Shown here: piece after piece, positions 27,375-37,659 of the stretch
How the letters are laid out: the number at the start of each line of letters is the position of its first letter
Position numbering within the stretch: position 1 is the first letter of the stretch
NCBI RefSeq assembly: GCF_049348705.1
Contig: NZ_CP186485.1
Span: forward strand, 1,736,001 to 1,800,000
DNA length: 64,000 nt
Direction: 5' to 3'
DNA from: Paracoxiella cheracis
GTDB taxonomy: Bacteria; Pseudomonadota; Gammaproteobacteria; Coxiellales; Coxiellaceae
Made by a program: the position numbers and the translations under genes
Notes under the pieces: generated by a model
The model's input: only the letters and a program-made list of their open reading frames with translations
Databases searched by the model: none
Told to the model about the DNA's origin: nothing

Positions 27375-29095
27375 TTGGACTTTGGATAAATAAAATCCCT
27401 TGCCAGTTAGGACAATAATCAAAAAATGTGAGTTTCTAAATCTTAAGCTGTTTTTTGCAGCAATTCGTAGAATTGCTCAGGTGTAAAATTTATTTTATCC
27501 AACCATGATTTTACTATCCCAATCAAATCCTCTATTTTTTCAGGGTCTGAGTTTTGCGTCTTTTCTTCAGTCCTCTGAATCGTTTTAATTTTTGAGTTGC
27601 TATTTTTGAAAATAGCAGGATGTCGCGTGCGTTTCCCCTGCGTATCACCTTTGGTTCTGCCTTGCGGATTACCGCGTGGTTTGCAGAGATTAGCAGGCGT
27701 GCCAACGGTATCAAGCACCGTAGAAAAACCCCGTTGCGTTTGTGAAGGGGTCGCAGTTATTGATGGTTTTTCGTTATCCACTTGGAAGCTCGGCAAATAC
27801 CGCTCCCATTTTTTCGGTAAAATCGGGGCAAGATTCCTCGCTAGATAAAGTTGCGTATACGCTAATGCTGTCATCCGCCACCAATCTTCTTCGTGCTTAA
27901 CATCCGGTGTTTGGTATCGGTCAAATAACAGTTTGTCTTTACCAAAACGAAAGTAGTGTTCAATGTCATAGCGTCTATCGTAATAGTGATACGCTTCTAA
28001 TGCTGTGATTTCATTACGTCGTTCACCAGCGAGTCCTAACCAGAGTGGATTTTTATATAAAGATTTACCGTTAGCATCAACCGCAACCAATTGCACAACA
28101 GTAACAGGATGCTCATATCCTTTAAATTGCTTTGAACCACGCAGTAATTGGTCACGCCATATTTTAATCTCCAATTGGTAAGTTTTGCCACTGCGGGTTG
28201 TAATGGGTTGCTGCACAATCTCATCGGATTCACGGTGAGTCGTGCTGTCGTTTAGTTTCATCGCATCACCATAGCGTTTTATACTTCCTGAGGTATTATC
28301 TTCTATTGATGCGGGCGCGAAAACATTACGGGTACTGTTAAAACGGAAAAGATGTACCCAATTGGGATTTTCGCTAACCAGTTTACGGCAAGCTTCTGTA
28401 CCATATTTTGAATCAGCCACGCTAACCACCAATTTATGAGTAAGCGCTAAGTCTGCAATACAACGGTTAATTTGCTGCATCCCAACTACATTGCCTTTTT
28501 CATCGCTTTTAACGCGCCTCGTATCCAGTGGAACTAACCAATGCTTTTCTTGAGCTGCACCATCATTGGGCAATAGTGATACCGTTGAATATTCATGTCC
28601 AATGGTAATCGGTTTGTTACCCGGTGCTGGATTAGGGCTGTAAACCACATGGCGATCTTCAACACAGTGTGCACTTTGACGCGACTGTGGTGTCGTATCC
28701 GCAATAATGATCACACGGTCATCGCTATGACTCACATGTTCATATTGTATTTTCATCATGCTATCCCAACAATTTGCTACCGACAAACCATCGCTAATCG
28801 CATCGGTAATACTACTGTATTCACGTTCAAAGTATGGCGATTCACATAATTCTATGGGTGTTTTGCAGCGATGGCCATGGCTTGAAAGGGCATCGAGTAA
28901 ATTCATATTGGCATCGCGTCGCGCGGGGAAGATGTTGTAGAGGAATGTACGGAATTGTTTTAGTTTTTCTGTCGCTAACATCGTTTGTTCCTTATTTTAT
29001 TTTTTCGAACAAACGTTGTTTACAACGTAAAATTTTTTTTCGGTTTCTATGTCAAGCAATTTTTAATTATTTTTATAAATTTATCCAAAGTCCAA
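27375..29095 (-). mobile_element. 1721-bp insertion sequence, copy 2
   Basis: Same 17-bp inverted ends and length as copy 1, opposite orientation. Left flank TTTAAT belongs to the fimT N-half and right flank TGTAAA (complement TTTACA) to the 5' part of the TIG-repeat gene. Copies 1 and 2 thus bound an inverted segment, 19773-27374. Confidence 0.93.
27443..28981 (-). CDS. Transposase of IS copy 2
   Basis: A 512-residue DDE transposase, almost identical to the copy 1 and copy 3 proteins. It has D and P where copy 1 has E and T (SSITDAIS, QQPITTRSG), and a private PEQFYEL where the others have PEKFYEL. Catalytic-region motifs DTTPQSRQ, ADSKYG and DIEHYFRF are intact. Confidence 0.9.
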   Translation of the reverse strand: MLATEKLKQFRTFLYNIFPARRDANMNLLDALSSHGHRCKTPIELCESPYFEREYSSITDAISDGLSVANCWDSMMKIQYEHVSHSDDRVIIIADTTPQSRQSAHCVEDRHVVYSPNPAPGNKPITIGHEYSTVSLLPNDGAAQEKHWLVPLDTRRVKSDEKGNVVGMQQINRCIADLALTHKLVVSVADSKYGTEACRKLVSENPNWVHLFRFNSTRNVFAPASIEDNTSGSIKRYGDAMKLNDSTTHRESDEIVQQPITTRSGKTYQLEIKIWRDQLLRGSKQFKGYEHPVTVVQLVAVDANGKSLYKNPLWLGLAGERRNEITALEAYHYYDRRYDIEHYFRFGKDKLLFDRYQTPDVKHEEDWWRMTALAYTQLYLARNLAPILPKKWERYLPSFQVDNEKPSITATPSQTQRGFSTVLDTVGTPANLCKPRGNPQGRTKGDTQGKRTRHPAIFKNSNSKIKTIQRTEEKTQNSDPEKIEDLIGIVKSWLDKINFTPEQFYELLQKTA

Positions 29096-30809
29096 TGTAA
29101 AGCCAGTGCCTGTAATTGTCACCGCCGTACCACCCGCCGTCGTGCCAGTGTTCGGATTCACCGTCGTTGGATTTGGGGTTGGGTTTTCATACGTAAACAC
29201 ATTCGTTACAGTGCCCGAACCGCCCGGACCTGTCACCGCCACGTTCACACTGCCTGCCGCATGCGCCGGGGTCGTACACGTAATGGTTGTATCATTCACT
29301 ACCGTGAAATCCGTCGCCGCCACGCCATCAAAAGTCGCGCCCGTTGCGCCCGTGAAACCCGTGCCCGTGATCGTCACCGCCGTACCACCCGCCGTCGTGC
29401 CAGTGTTCGGATTCACCGTCGTTGGACTGGGGACTGGTAGGTTTTCATACGTAAAGCCATTGGTTAAGGTACCCGTGCCGCCCGGGCCCGTCACCGCCAC
29501 GTTAACACTACCTACTGCATGAGGGGGTGTTGTACACGTAATCGTCGTATCATTGACCACCGTGCAATTTGTTGCCGCAACCCCATCGAAAGTTACTTCA
29601 GTGGCGCCGGTAAAGCCGCTGCCCGTGATCGTCACATCGGTCCCACCTGCCGTGCTTCCAATATTTGGACTCACAGTAATTGGATTAGGTGTACTTGTAA
29701 TTCGTACAGTCTTTTGATCGACAGCCGCTAGGACTTGTTGCATGTAAACCGCAGGCGATTTGACCCAGTTAAGTACATTTGGCGCTCCTTCGGAGGCTAG
29801 TCGATATCCTTCTCTAACTCCCCAAGAGAAATTCAAAGTCAGAAGGTATATTGTATTGTTGGGTATGTCATTGTGCGATACTACATGCTCAATTGAGCCT
29901 ACGAGTTCAATTGGATGTTTAGTAGAAACAGGCAAAAGCCATTTTAGTTTAGCAAAATAATCATCATAAATAGCACGCTGACTGCCAAATAATTCCAACT
30001 CTACAGTCTGCGATAGCAAAATGTTCATACCAATATACCCGCGCAATTGCGCTGATTCCTGCTGTGTTCGTACCAACACATAATGTTGATTATATTTGAC
30101 ATGATCGTAGGTAAGTCCAAGATGCAACTGCAGTCTCTCATTTATATTAATAAAAGACCCAATCTCTCCCCCTATACTTTGCCCACCAGCAATATGTCGA
30201 TAGTTAATAAACTCTGATCCATTCGAAAAGAAATAAACAGGAGACAAATTGATACTATCCGCATCTGCATAATAAGCGCCTAATTCTATATTTTGAAGAA
30301 CGTTATTGAGTCGATAAATCTCATATGAAACTCCATAAGCATTTTGAGAGACATTTTTATTGATTTGGCCTGAATCAAAATAAAACGGCAAGTTTTGAGT
30401 TAAACGTTCCACCGTTACTTTAAATAGTTGATGTTTGCTTAGCGCTGCACCCCAGGTAGCATTTAAGCGATTTTCATCGCCACCATATTCAATTTTGAGA
30501 GAAACAGCATTTTGCAATCCTAATAATTGATTGAAATTGATTGCATATACGTCTTTAAATAAATAACTATATTGAACCCTTAACTCAATGCTTCCCCCCA
30601 GGGTATGCATACGCAATCGGCAGTATTGGATTAAATGTGAGATTAGGAGTTGGGAGTGCGAAAGCTTCTTGCGAGTTTGTTATATTGGGGATAGGAAGCG
30701 CAAAATCTGAGCAAATCTTTAAGGGAAAACAAATTAATACGATTAATAATAAAAGACAGCGAATGTAATTTATATGCTGATTTTTTTTGTTGTGGTAATG
30801 AAATTCCAT
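29096..30809 (-). pseudogene. Beta-barrel/TIG-repeat outer-membrane protein, 5' part, with a G-run frameshift
   Basis: The start (ATG 30809; GTG 30827 also possible) opens a signal peptide with the core CLLLLIVLICFPL. About 70 codons in, a run of six G at 30596-30601 puts the frame out by one; with five G the frame continues PGGSIELRVQYSY. Next come about 300 residues of alternating amphipathic strands, a probable outer-membrane barrel, then TIG repeats (VTITGSGFTG, TITCTTPPHAVG). The frame ends in IS copy 2. Joined to 19779-20723 with one G removed, the total is 886 codons with no internal stop. A barrel before extracellular repeats resembles intimin/invasin-type display, so an adhesin role is an inference. 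Confidence 0.8.
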
Positions 30810-30872
30810 TTTATTACCATTTTCCACTAAATAATAATTTTTCAGCTCATATTGTACACACTTTTTAAAAAA

Positions 30873-32162
30873 TTACACTGTTGCCGAAAAATACGTCTGC
30901 GTCCCTTGCGCTGCAATGGCATCATCTAAACGATTCAATGCATGTACATACGCAGCGGTTCGCATGCTGATATGATGCTCCGACATCAATTCATAAACAT
31001 GGTTGAATTCACGCTCCATAATGCGATGCAATCGTTCGTGGACTTCCTCTACGGTCCAATAGTAACCATTTTTATTTTGCACCCATTCAAAATAACTCAC
31101 GGTGACCCCACCCGCATTGGCTAAAATATCTGGCACTACCAAAACGCCTCGCTCGAATAACGCTGCATCTGCTTTACTCGTAATTGGACCGTTGGCAACT
31201 TCTACAATAACCGGTGCTTTAATCGCAGCTACGTTATCTTGACGAATCGCACTTTCTAGCGCAGCAGGAATAAGTAAATCCACATCCAATGCTAATAATG
31301 CTTCGTTTGTAATATGCTCTGCGGGCACCATTTCGCAGACACAACCTTCGCAATACACAGCCTGTACACGCTGCGTTTCTTTTTTCATGTGAATCAAGCT
31401 TGGCACATCAAAACCTTCATCACGATAAATCGCTCCTTGCGAATCACTGACAGCAACGATGCGATAACCATCACGATGTAATAACGCCGCAACGTGTTGT
31501 CCGGCATTACCAAATCCTTGCACCGCAACGCGAATGTCAGCGGGATTCCATCCACGATGACGCTCTAATTCTTTAATGCAATAATACGCACCACGACCTG
31601 TTGCATCATCGCGACCAACACTACCGCCAAGTTCTATGGGCTTTCCGGTAATCACACCGGGTGTGTGACTTCGCATGATTTTTGAATATTCGTCCATCAT
31701 CCAACCCATGATGCGTGCGTTGGTATAAACATCCGGCGCTGGAATATCAGTATGTGGTCCAATAAAATTGACAGTCTGTTCGATAAAACCACGACTCAAT
31801 CGCTCCACTTCCAAGCGCGATAATTTTTTTGGGTCAACAGTGACACCACCTTTGGCACCACCAAATGGTAAGCCAACCAATGCACACTTCAGCGTCATCC
31901 AAAATGCAAGCGCACGCACTTCATCCAAATTGACATTGGGGTGAAAACGAATACCCCCTTTTGTTGGCCCACGACTGTTATTGTGACGAACACGATAACC
32001 GGGAAATATTTGCAACGAACCATCGTCCATTCGCACCGGAATCGAAACTTCTAATGTGCTTTGCGGATATTTTAATCGTTTGATTGTTTCAGGATCCGCA
32101 TGAGAGTATTGCGCAGCAAGATCGAGTTGGGATAAAGCATCTTGAAATAAATTCCCTGCCAT
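30873..32162 (-). CDS. gdhA: Glu/Leu/Phe/Val dehydrogenase (glutamate dehydrogenase type)
   Basis: 429 residues. The catalytic region has RHNNSRGPTKGGIR and the lysine motif GLPFGGAKGGV; the NAD(P) domain has VAVQGFGNAGQHVA. Interconverts glutamate and 2-oxoglutarate plus ammonia. The sequence is of the Glu/Leu/Phe/Val superfamily hexameric type with bacterial and archaeal catabolic GDH features (DIPAPDVYTNARIMGWMMDEY). AAGGA lies before ATG 32162. In organisms living on amino acids this enzyme feeds the TCA cycle; that use is inferred here. Confidence 0.9.
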   Translation of the reverse strand: MAGNLFQDALSQLDLAAQYSHADPETIKRLKYPQSTLEVSIPVRMDDGSLQIFPGYRVRHNNSRGPTKGGIRFHPNVNLDEVRALAFWMTLKCALVGLPFGGAKGGVTVDPKKLSRLEVERLSRGFIEQTVNFIGPHTDIPAPDVYTNARIMGWMMDEYSKIMRSHTPGVITGKPIELGGSVGRDDATGRGAYYCIKELERHRGWNPADIRVAVQGFGNAGQHVAALLHRDGYRIVAVSDSQGAIYRDEGFDVPSLIHMKKETQRVQAVYCEGCVCEMVPAEHITNEALLALDVDLLIPAALESAIRQDNVAAIKAPVIVEVANGPITSKADAALFERGVLVVPDILANAGGVTVSYFEWVQNKNGYYWTVEEVHERLHRIMEREFNHVYELMSEHHISMRTAAYVHALNRLDDAIAAQGTQTYFSATV

Positions 32163-32244
32163 AATTTTTCCTTTTGGCTACATTGAATTTAACAACGTGA
32201 AATTTTTCCCATGATATATGAAGACTTCGCGAAATGCGATATTT

Positions 32245-33576
32245 TCAAGCACGATACTTACAAACACGTTTGGCAGGTAAATAACGCACCAAACAAGCAG
32301 CAGATAATACGATCACCGGCACGATTGTTAACGCAATTTGATAATCGTGAATCGTATAGAGTTGTGCTCCGTGCGCTTGATTTTTTGATACCAAACTCAG
32401 TATTAATCCAATCAATGATTGCAATATTGGAGCAGTGCCCACGGATAGCATATTTACAAACCCAATACTCGAACCACGCCTTTGCGGCAATACAATTTCA
32501 TTGGCAATGCCAAATGTTAATACATACGCACTTGTGAACAAGCCAAGCAATGTCATTAAGGTCATAACCGTTGGCATCGACAACATCGGAATATAAATTA
32601 AAACACACAGCAACCCCGCAGCGATCAACGAACAAAAACCCAAAAGGTAGCGCCGGTCGCGAATACGGCTGTCTATCCAGCCCATTAATGGACCGCCCAC
32701 AGCAACACCAATAAAGACCATGTTGCAGGCAAGCGTTGCCATCATCAATGAAATATGATGCGCCAACATCATGTAAGGAATTGCCCACAAAGCCACAAAA
32801 GCGGTCACTATGGAGAACATAAAACCAGAGTAGGCACCATTTATCCAGGCAACTTTATTCTTCACTATGGCCTTTAAATCAAGCCAAAGAGCACCTTTTG
32901 GCCTATCGGTAATGGGAAGAATGACCCTGCGCGGTGTGTCACGCACGATCAACAAGATCAACAATCCGATAACACCCGCTAATACCGACGCTCCAATCAT
33001 CGATTCACGCCAACCCAAAGTCATGACTGTTTTTGCTAAGAAAAAACCGCCGATCACTGTTCCAATCATACCGATGGTTTCAGCGACTCCCGCCATTAAT
33101 GCAAACCGACGCGTTGGGAACCATTTGCCAATTAAGTTAAGTGAACCGACAAAGGCAAAAGCTGCACCACCCCCCATCATTAGACGAGCCAGTGCGGCCA
33201 ATAATAACGCATGAGATGCACCGAATAACAAACACCCACAAGCGCAAACTACAGCTCCCATCGTTAATAATCGCCGAGAACCATAGCGATCGATCAATAA
33301 GCCCGCAGGCGTTTGCAAAGACACATAAATATAGTAGTAAGTGCTGGCTAAGACCCCTCCACCGAACGCGCTGAGCGAAAAGCTTTTCATCAAGCCATCA
33401 ACGATTTCACCCGAAGAGAGCTGCAAAAAAAACTGGAATAGCACAAATAAGGCGGACACCCCCCAAATCAACCACGCGAACGCATACCGACGTGCCTTGA
33501 TAAAACGACGGACACGAGGGTCATTGTGAACCAAACCCTGGTTATATTTTATTTTTGTATCGTTTACCGTACTCAT
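32245..33576 (-). CDS. Major facilitator superfamily transporter
   Basis: 443 residues with about 12 membrane helices. The first-half MFS loop motif appears as GLLIDRYGSRRLL and a central charged loop (VRDTPRRVILPITDRPKGALW) separates the two six-helix bundles. No substrate-specific signature is recognisable. A long cytoplasmic N-terminus (about 40 residues) precedes the first helix. It is downstream of nothing obvious and is transcribed away from ygfZ. Confidence 0.85.
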   Translation of the reverse strand: MSTVNDTKIKYNQGLVHNDPRVRRFIKARRYAFAWLIWGVSALFVLFQFFLQLSSGEIVDGLMKSFSLSAFGGGVLASTYYYIYVSLQTPAGLLIDRYGSRRLLTMGAVVCACGCLLFGASHALLLAALARLMMGGGAAFAFVGSLNLIGKWFPTRRFALMAGVAETIGMIGTVIGGFFLAKTVMTLGWRESMIGASVLAGVIGLLILLIVRDTPRRVILPITDRPKGALWLDLKAIVKNKVAWINGAYSGFMFSIVTAFVALWAIPYMMLAHHISLMMATLACNMVFIGVAVGGPLMGWIDSRIRDRRYLLGFCSLIAAGLLCVLIYIPMLSMPTVMTLMTLLGLFTSAYVLTFGIANEIVLPQRRGSSIGFVNMLSVGTAPILQSLIGLILSLVSKNQAHGAQLYTIHDYQIALTIVPVIVLSAACLVRYLPAKRVCKYRA

Positions 33577-33793
33577 AGCGCTATACCGGCTAAATTTAAC
33601 ACAAGCTCGAAGCTGCCCATGATAGTGATCTTTACTTAAAAATCAACTAGAAAAGTGAGAATTTTTAATTCCAGTATAGGGTATTTTCCAATTATTTTTC
33701 TGGAGGTTAGGCAGGATGCTCGAAGCACTCCGAATGGACTCCAGCAAAGGGTCAGCTAGTTACCTCGTTTTAATTACGTTACAATTCCCTACC

Positions 33794-34663
33794 ATGACCA
33801 AACCGCACCACTGGATTGCTAACTTAAACGACTTTGGGCTGATTAAAGTCAGTGGCGATAAGACGCTGGAATTCCTTCAGGGCCAACTGACGTGCGACGT
33901 TAAGCAGCTTAAAGAGCATGAAGCCTCACTCGGGGCTTGCTGTAATCCCAAGGGTCGCATGATGGCGAATTTTTACATTTGGCGGGATTCAAAAAACGAC
34001 TGCTATTTGTTATTACCGCAATCGATCGTTTTGCCTACCATAAACCATTTGAAAAAATATGCTGTCTTTTCAAAAGTGACATTAACGGCGCTCAAAAAAA
34101 TGATTGTTGAAATTGCCGGTGATTTGACTCTAGAAAAAAAAACTTCTGCAACTGTCATACGAATCCCGAGCCTCCAAACCGAAACATCTACTCACCTGAT
34201 TATTGCGGACCCCAAAGCAAGTGCAACGCTTTACAAAAATATCGCCGCAAAAATTCCGCCTATTGATGCCCTTACTTGGCATGCATTCAATATTCAAAAT
34301 GGACTCGGCTTTATTTACCCGCAAACGCAGGAATTGTTCACCCCCCAAATGATCAACTTAGAAAAACAAGGTGGCGTCAGTTTTAAAAAAGGATGTTATG
34401 TCGGGCAAGAAATTATTGCGCGTACTGAATATCTGGGGAAATTAAAACGCCATTTATACCGCGCGCATGTTGATTGTGAATCGATGCCTCAACCGGGCGA
34501 TGAACTCAATAACAAAAATGAACAAACGGTTGGTATTGTTGTTGAAGCAGCCCCCGCTGAAAATAAAGGGTTTGATGTATTAGCGGTACTGCAAGATCAG
34601 ATGCTGGAAAAAGACCCACAAATTTATTACCAAGGCTGTGAGTTGGTGATTGCCCGACTTTAA
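33794..34663 (+). CDS. ygfZ: tRNA-modifying/Fe-S maturation protein YgfZ (folate-binding, GcvT-like)
   Basis: About 290 residues from ATG 33794 with the YgfZ hallmark KGCYVGQEIIARTEYLGK containing the conserved Cys, plus LEFLQGQLTCDV and KKYAVFSKVTL. YgfZ uses folate and helps build or repair Fe-S enzymes such as MiaB. An upstream ATG at 33716 has a good GGAGG but adds 26 unconserved residues; I keep the family-like start, and the choice is uncertain. After the stop the same frame stays open for a further 67 codons (to 34870), without a start codon or recognisable domain. Confidence 0.85.
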   Translation: MTKPHHWIANLNDFGLIKVSGDKTLEFLQGQLTCDVKQLKEHEASLGACCNPKGRMMANFYIWRDSKNDCYLLLPQSIVLPTINHLKKYAVFSKVTLTALKKMIVEIAGDLTLEKKTSATVIRIPSLQTETSTHLIIADPKASATLYKNIAAKIPPIDALTWHAFNIQNGLGFIYPQTQELFTPQMINLEKQGGVSFKKGCYVGQEIIARTEYLGKLKRHLYRAHVDCESMPQPGDELNNKNEQTVGIVVEAAPAENKGFDVLAVLQDQMLEKDPQIYYQGCELVIARL

Positions 34664-34893
34664 ACTAGCAAGCGAAGTCAGATCAGCTCAAATAATTCTA
34701 GTTTAGCGGCTTTTTTATCGAATGTCGCTGTACTTTCACAATTAGATCTAAATAAAAGCAAGTATGACTTATCACGACGTGTGCTTTATTATCAACTACA
34801 AGGCCTATTTTTTCGAGAATATCTGCACCTTGAAAATAAAAAAATAATACCGCCCCTCACTTCAACTTAGGTTAGGACCCAACAACGGATAAC

Positions 34894-36402
34894 CTACTTC
34901 GCCCGCAGTAGCGGAAACAAAATCACTTCTCGGATGGAAGGGCTATCGGTAAACAGCATCACTAAACGATCGATACCAATACCTTCCCCGGCAGTGGGAG
35001 GCAGGCCATATTCCAATGCGGTGATGTAATCAGAGTCAAAACTCATCGCCTCTAAATCACCGGCTTCACGTGCTTTTAATTGCTCTTTAAAACGCAGTGC
35101 TTGGTCATCAGGGTCATTTAACTCTGAAAAGCCATTCGCTATTTCTTGCGCACCGGCATAAAATTCAAAACGATCGGCAATAAACGCATTGTCATCGTTG
35201 GCACGCGAGAGCGGCGACACTTCTTTGGGAAACTGCGTAATAAACGTCGGATGCTGCAATTTTTTCTCGACTAACTTTTCAAACAACTCCATTTGAATTT
35301 TACCCAAGCCGAAATGCGCGGGCGTCGCAATATCATGCTGATGGGCAAGCGCCTTGGCTTTGTCAAAATCATCGACTTGCTCTGCGGTAACATCTGGATT
35401 TAATTTTAAAATAGAATCGCGCAATGTCATACGTTCAAAAGGTTGGTTTAAATCAATCTGCGCACCTTGATAGTTAATGTGCAAGGTGCCTAATATTTTT
35501 TCTGCTAAATAGCGCAGCATTTCTTCTGTAAGATCCAACATATCTTCATAGGTTGAATACGCCTGATAAAATTCCAACATGGTAAATTCTGGATTATGGC
35601 GCGTTGAAATGCCTTCGTTTCTGAAGTTACGATTAATTTCATACACGCGCTCAAAACCACCGACAACCAAACGTTTTAAATAAAGCTCTGGCGCAATGCG
35701 CAAAAACAAATCCATGTTCATAGCATTATGATGCGTCTCAAACGGCCGTGCTGCCGCACCCCCGATAACAGGATGCATCATGGGTGTTTCCACTTCGATG
35801 TAACCGCGATTATTGAGAAACTCGCGAATGCGCGCCACGATTTGAGAGCGCACCTGAAATAATCGTCGGGATTTTTCATTGACGATTAAATCTAGATAAC
35901 GCTGACGAAAGCGCTGCTCATGATCAGCAAGCCCGTGAAATTTATCGGGCATTGGGCGCAGTGCTTTGGTGAGCAAGCGCACGTTGTGAGCTTTGATCGA
36001 CAATTCATCGGTCTTTGTTTTAAAAACCTCACCTTCGACAGCGATGATATCGCCTAAATCCCAGGTTTTAAATTCTTTGTAAACACCTTCCGGCAAACTA
36101 TCGCGCGCAATATAAACTTGAATCTGGCCCGACATATCTTGCAGGTGCGCAAAACTGGCTTTACCCATCACCCGACGCGTCATCATCCGGCCGGCAAGGC
36201 TCACCTTGATCGCTTTTGTTTCAAGCTGATCATGGTCATACTGATCGTAAGCTGCATGCAAATCAGCAGCGAGACTATCGCGCTTGAAATCGTTAGGGTA
36301 AGCCTGGCCTTGCTCACGCATCGCCTCGAGCTTTGCACGACGCTGTGCGATCTGTTCGTTTTCTGCAATAGCTTGGTCTTGTAATTTGATGTCTTCGGGC
36401 AC
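34894..36402 (-). CDS. lysS: Lysyl-tRNA synthetase, class II
   Basis: 502 residues from GTG 36402 (GAGGGA seven bases upstream). It has an N-terminal OB-fold anticodon domain ([24 protein letters not shown]), class II motif 2 ([21 protein letters not shown]) and motif 3 ([24 protein letters not shown]). Charges tRNA-Lys. It is downstream of arfB, a Nudix gene and prfB on the same strand; prfB-lysS is the usual pair, here separated by two genes. Confidence 0.96.
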   Translation of the reverse strand: MPEDIKLQDQAIAENEQIAQRRAKLEAMREQGQAYPNDFKRDSLAADLHAAYDQYDHDQLETKAIKVSLAGRMMTRRVMGKASFAHLQDMSGQIQVYIARDSLPEGVYKEFKTWDLGDIIAVEGEVFKTKTDELSIKAHNVRLLTKALRPMPDKFHGLADHEQRFRQRYLDLIVNEKSRRLFQVRSQIVARIREFLNNRGYIEVETPMMHPVIGGAAARPFETHHNAMNMDLFLRIAPELYLKRLVVGGFERVYEINRNFRNEGISTRHNPEFTMLEFYQAYSTYEDMLDLTEEMLRYLAEKILGTLHINYQGAQIDLNQPFERMTLRDSILKLNPDVTAEQVDDFDKAKALAHQHDIATPAHFGLGKIQMELFEKLVEKKLQHPTFITQFPKEVSPLSRANDDNAFIADRFEFYAGAQEIANGFSELNDPDDQALRFKEQLKAREAGDLEAMSFDSDYITALEYGLPPTAGEGIGIDRLVMLFTDSPSIREVILFPLLRAK

Positions 36403-36579
36403 TGGACTTCCCTCGTTTCTCAATGTTAAAGCTAGTAATCATATAACAGCTACAAGCAGCCTGTCATCTGAGGATTTCTGAATTCTAAGCCTCGGGGTCC
36501 TCTCACTACGCGCACCCTATCGCTATCACGATGGGTCCCTGCGCTGTGGGCCACCCTTCGGATCACTAAAGTATCTGTT

Positions 36580-36978
36580 TTAATGATTATCTATAGATTT
36601 TTGCCGCTGCCGTTTCGTGTCACCGCGTTTGCGTTTATCGGCTAAGCGTTTTTCTTTAGCGGCTTTTGGAATTTTAGTTTTTTTGCGTTTTTTAGGTTTA
36701 TAGGAAGCAAGCTGAATGAAATGTTGCAGTCGCGCTAATGCATCCTCACGATTGCGATTTTGTGTGCGAAAACGCCGACCCGTGATGACCAACTCCCCTT
36801 CCGCATTAATGCGATTGCCCGCAATTTGAATGAGGCGCTCTTTAACATCGGCAGCGAGACCAGATTTTTTAATATTAAAACGAAGTTCTGCAGCCGTTGC
36901 GACTTTATTAACTTTCTGACCACCCGGCCCAGCAGCACGAATGAATTGCCATTTAATATCTTTTTCATCGATATTCAT
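36580..36978 (-). CDS. arfB: Alternative ribosome-rescue peptidyl-tRNA hydrolase ArfB
   Basis: 132 residues. The catalytic GGQ motif is in RAAGPGGQKVNKVATA and the long basic C-terminal tail (KPKKRKKTKIPKAAKEKRL) is the part that enters the empty mRNA channel in ArfB/YaeJ. It releases peptides from stalled ribosomes. No SPF codon-recognition domain, so it is not a decoding release factor. It sits between lysS and a Nudix gene, close to prfB. Confidence 0.92.
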   Translation of the reverse strand: MNIDEKDIKWQFIRAAGPGGQKVNKVATAAELRFNIKKSGLAADVKERLIQIAGNRINAEGELVITGRRFRTQNRNREDALARLQHFIQLASYKPKKRKKTKIPKAAKEKRLADKRKRGDTKRQRQKSIDNH

Positions 36979-37003
36979 TCGATTATCCTACCTTATTTTG
37001 GAT

Positions 37004-37630
37004 CTAATCAAAATCCGTTGGCCATTCAGGATGATCTTTGTGTTCAAACAGACGCTTAATTTGACTCGCCATAACACGATGAACAGACAACTCTGGCAGT
37101 TCATTTTCAGCAAAAAACTGTATCGCCGAGGTTTCCAGGCTGGGCTTTGGCTCACCGCCAAGGATCTCACATAAGAAAAAACATTTATACGCATGGGGAA
37201 ATTGCGGTGGATGATCGTGTTTGTGCTTATCATAAAGCGCTAATAGCTTAACTGCCCTCGTTTCATACCCCGATTCTTCCCAAATTTCTCGCACGACACA
37301 GTCTGCGGGCGATTCATTGACATCCGCCCAGCCACCCGGCAGCGACCACAAACCATCTGAGTTTTCTTTCACTAATAATATTTTATTGTCTTTGAATATC
37401 ACGCCGCGTATATCCAATTTCGGCGTCGCATAACCGTATTGTGCATTGAATAAATCAACCACGTGGGCATGTTCTGAGTCCGTGTGTTGCGCAGCAATTT
37501 CAGCGGCGATTGACTTTAGCATTTGATACCGCTGCTGACAAAAAGGATCTGCACAATACGTTAAACCATTTTGTGAAATCGATTGTAATTCACTCACCCA
37601 TTTTAACCAGGGTACATTTTTATGACTCAT
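37004..37630 (-). CDS. Nudix hydrolase with N-terminal Nudix-associated domain
   Basis: 208 residues. The first 60 residues (PWLKWVSELQSISQNGLTYC) match the helical domain found before some ADP-ribose/nucleoside-diphosphate Nudix enzymes. The Nudix box is intact: GGWADVNESP then VVREIWEESGYE. Substrate is unknown; ADP-ribose or a nucleotide sugar is the usual guess for this architecture. Confidence 0.85.
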   Translation of the reverse strand: MSHKNVPWLKWVSELQSISQNGLTYCADPFCQQRYQMLKSIAAEIAAQHTDSEHAHVVDLFNAQYGYATPKLDIRGVIFKDNKILLVKENSDGLWSLPGGWADVNESPADCVVREIWEESGYETRAVKLLALYDKHKHDHPPQFPHAYKCFFLCEILGGEPKPSLETSAIQFFAENELPELSVHRVMASQIKRLFEHKDHPEWPTDFD

Positions 37631-37659
37631 TTATAAATTACTCATTTTATATTTTTCGA

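Noticed and set aside
28985..29440. Open frame running from IS copy 2 into the TIG repeats on the plus strand
   Set aside because: It is antisense to the TIG gene with Arg/His-rich repeats, no domain, and begins in the IS leader.
29519..29731. Cysteine-rich open frame in the TIG region
   Set aside because: It is the reverse strand of the repetitive TIG coding sequence, whose biased codons leave other frames open.
34664..34893. 67 open codons in frame after the ygfZ stop
   Set aside because: No start codon, ribosome site or recognisable domain; a random open stretch of this length is plausible.
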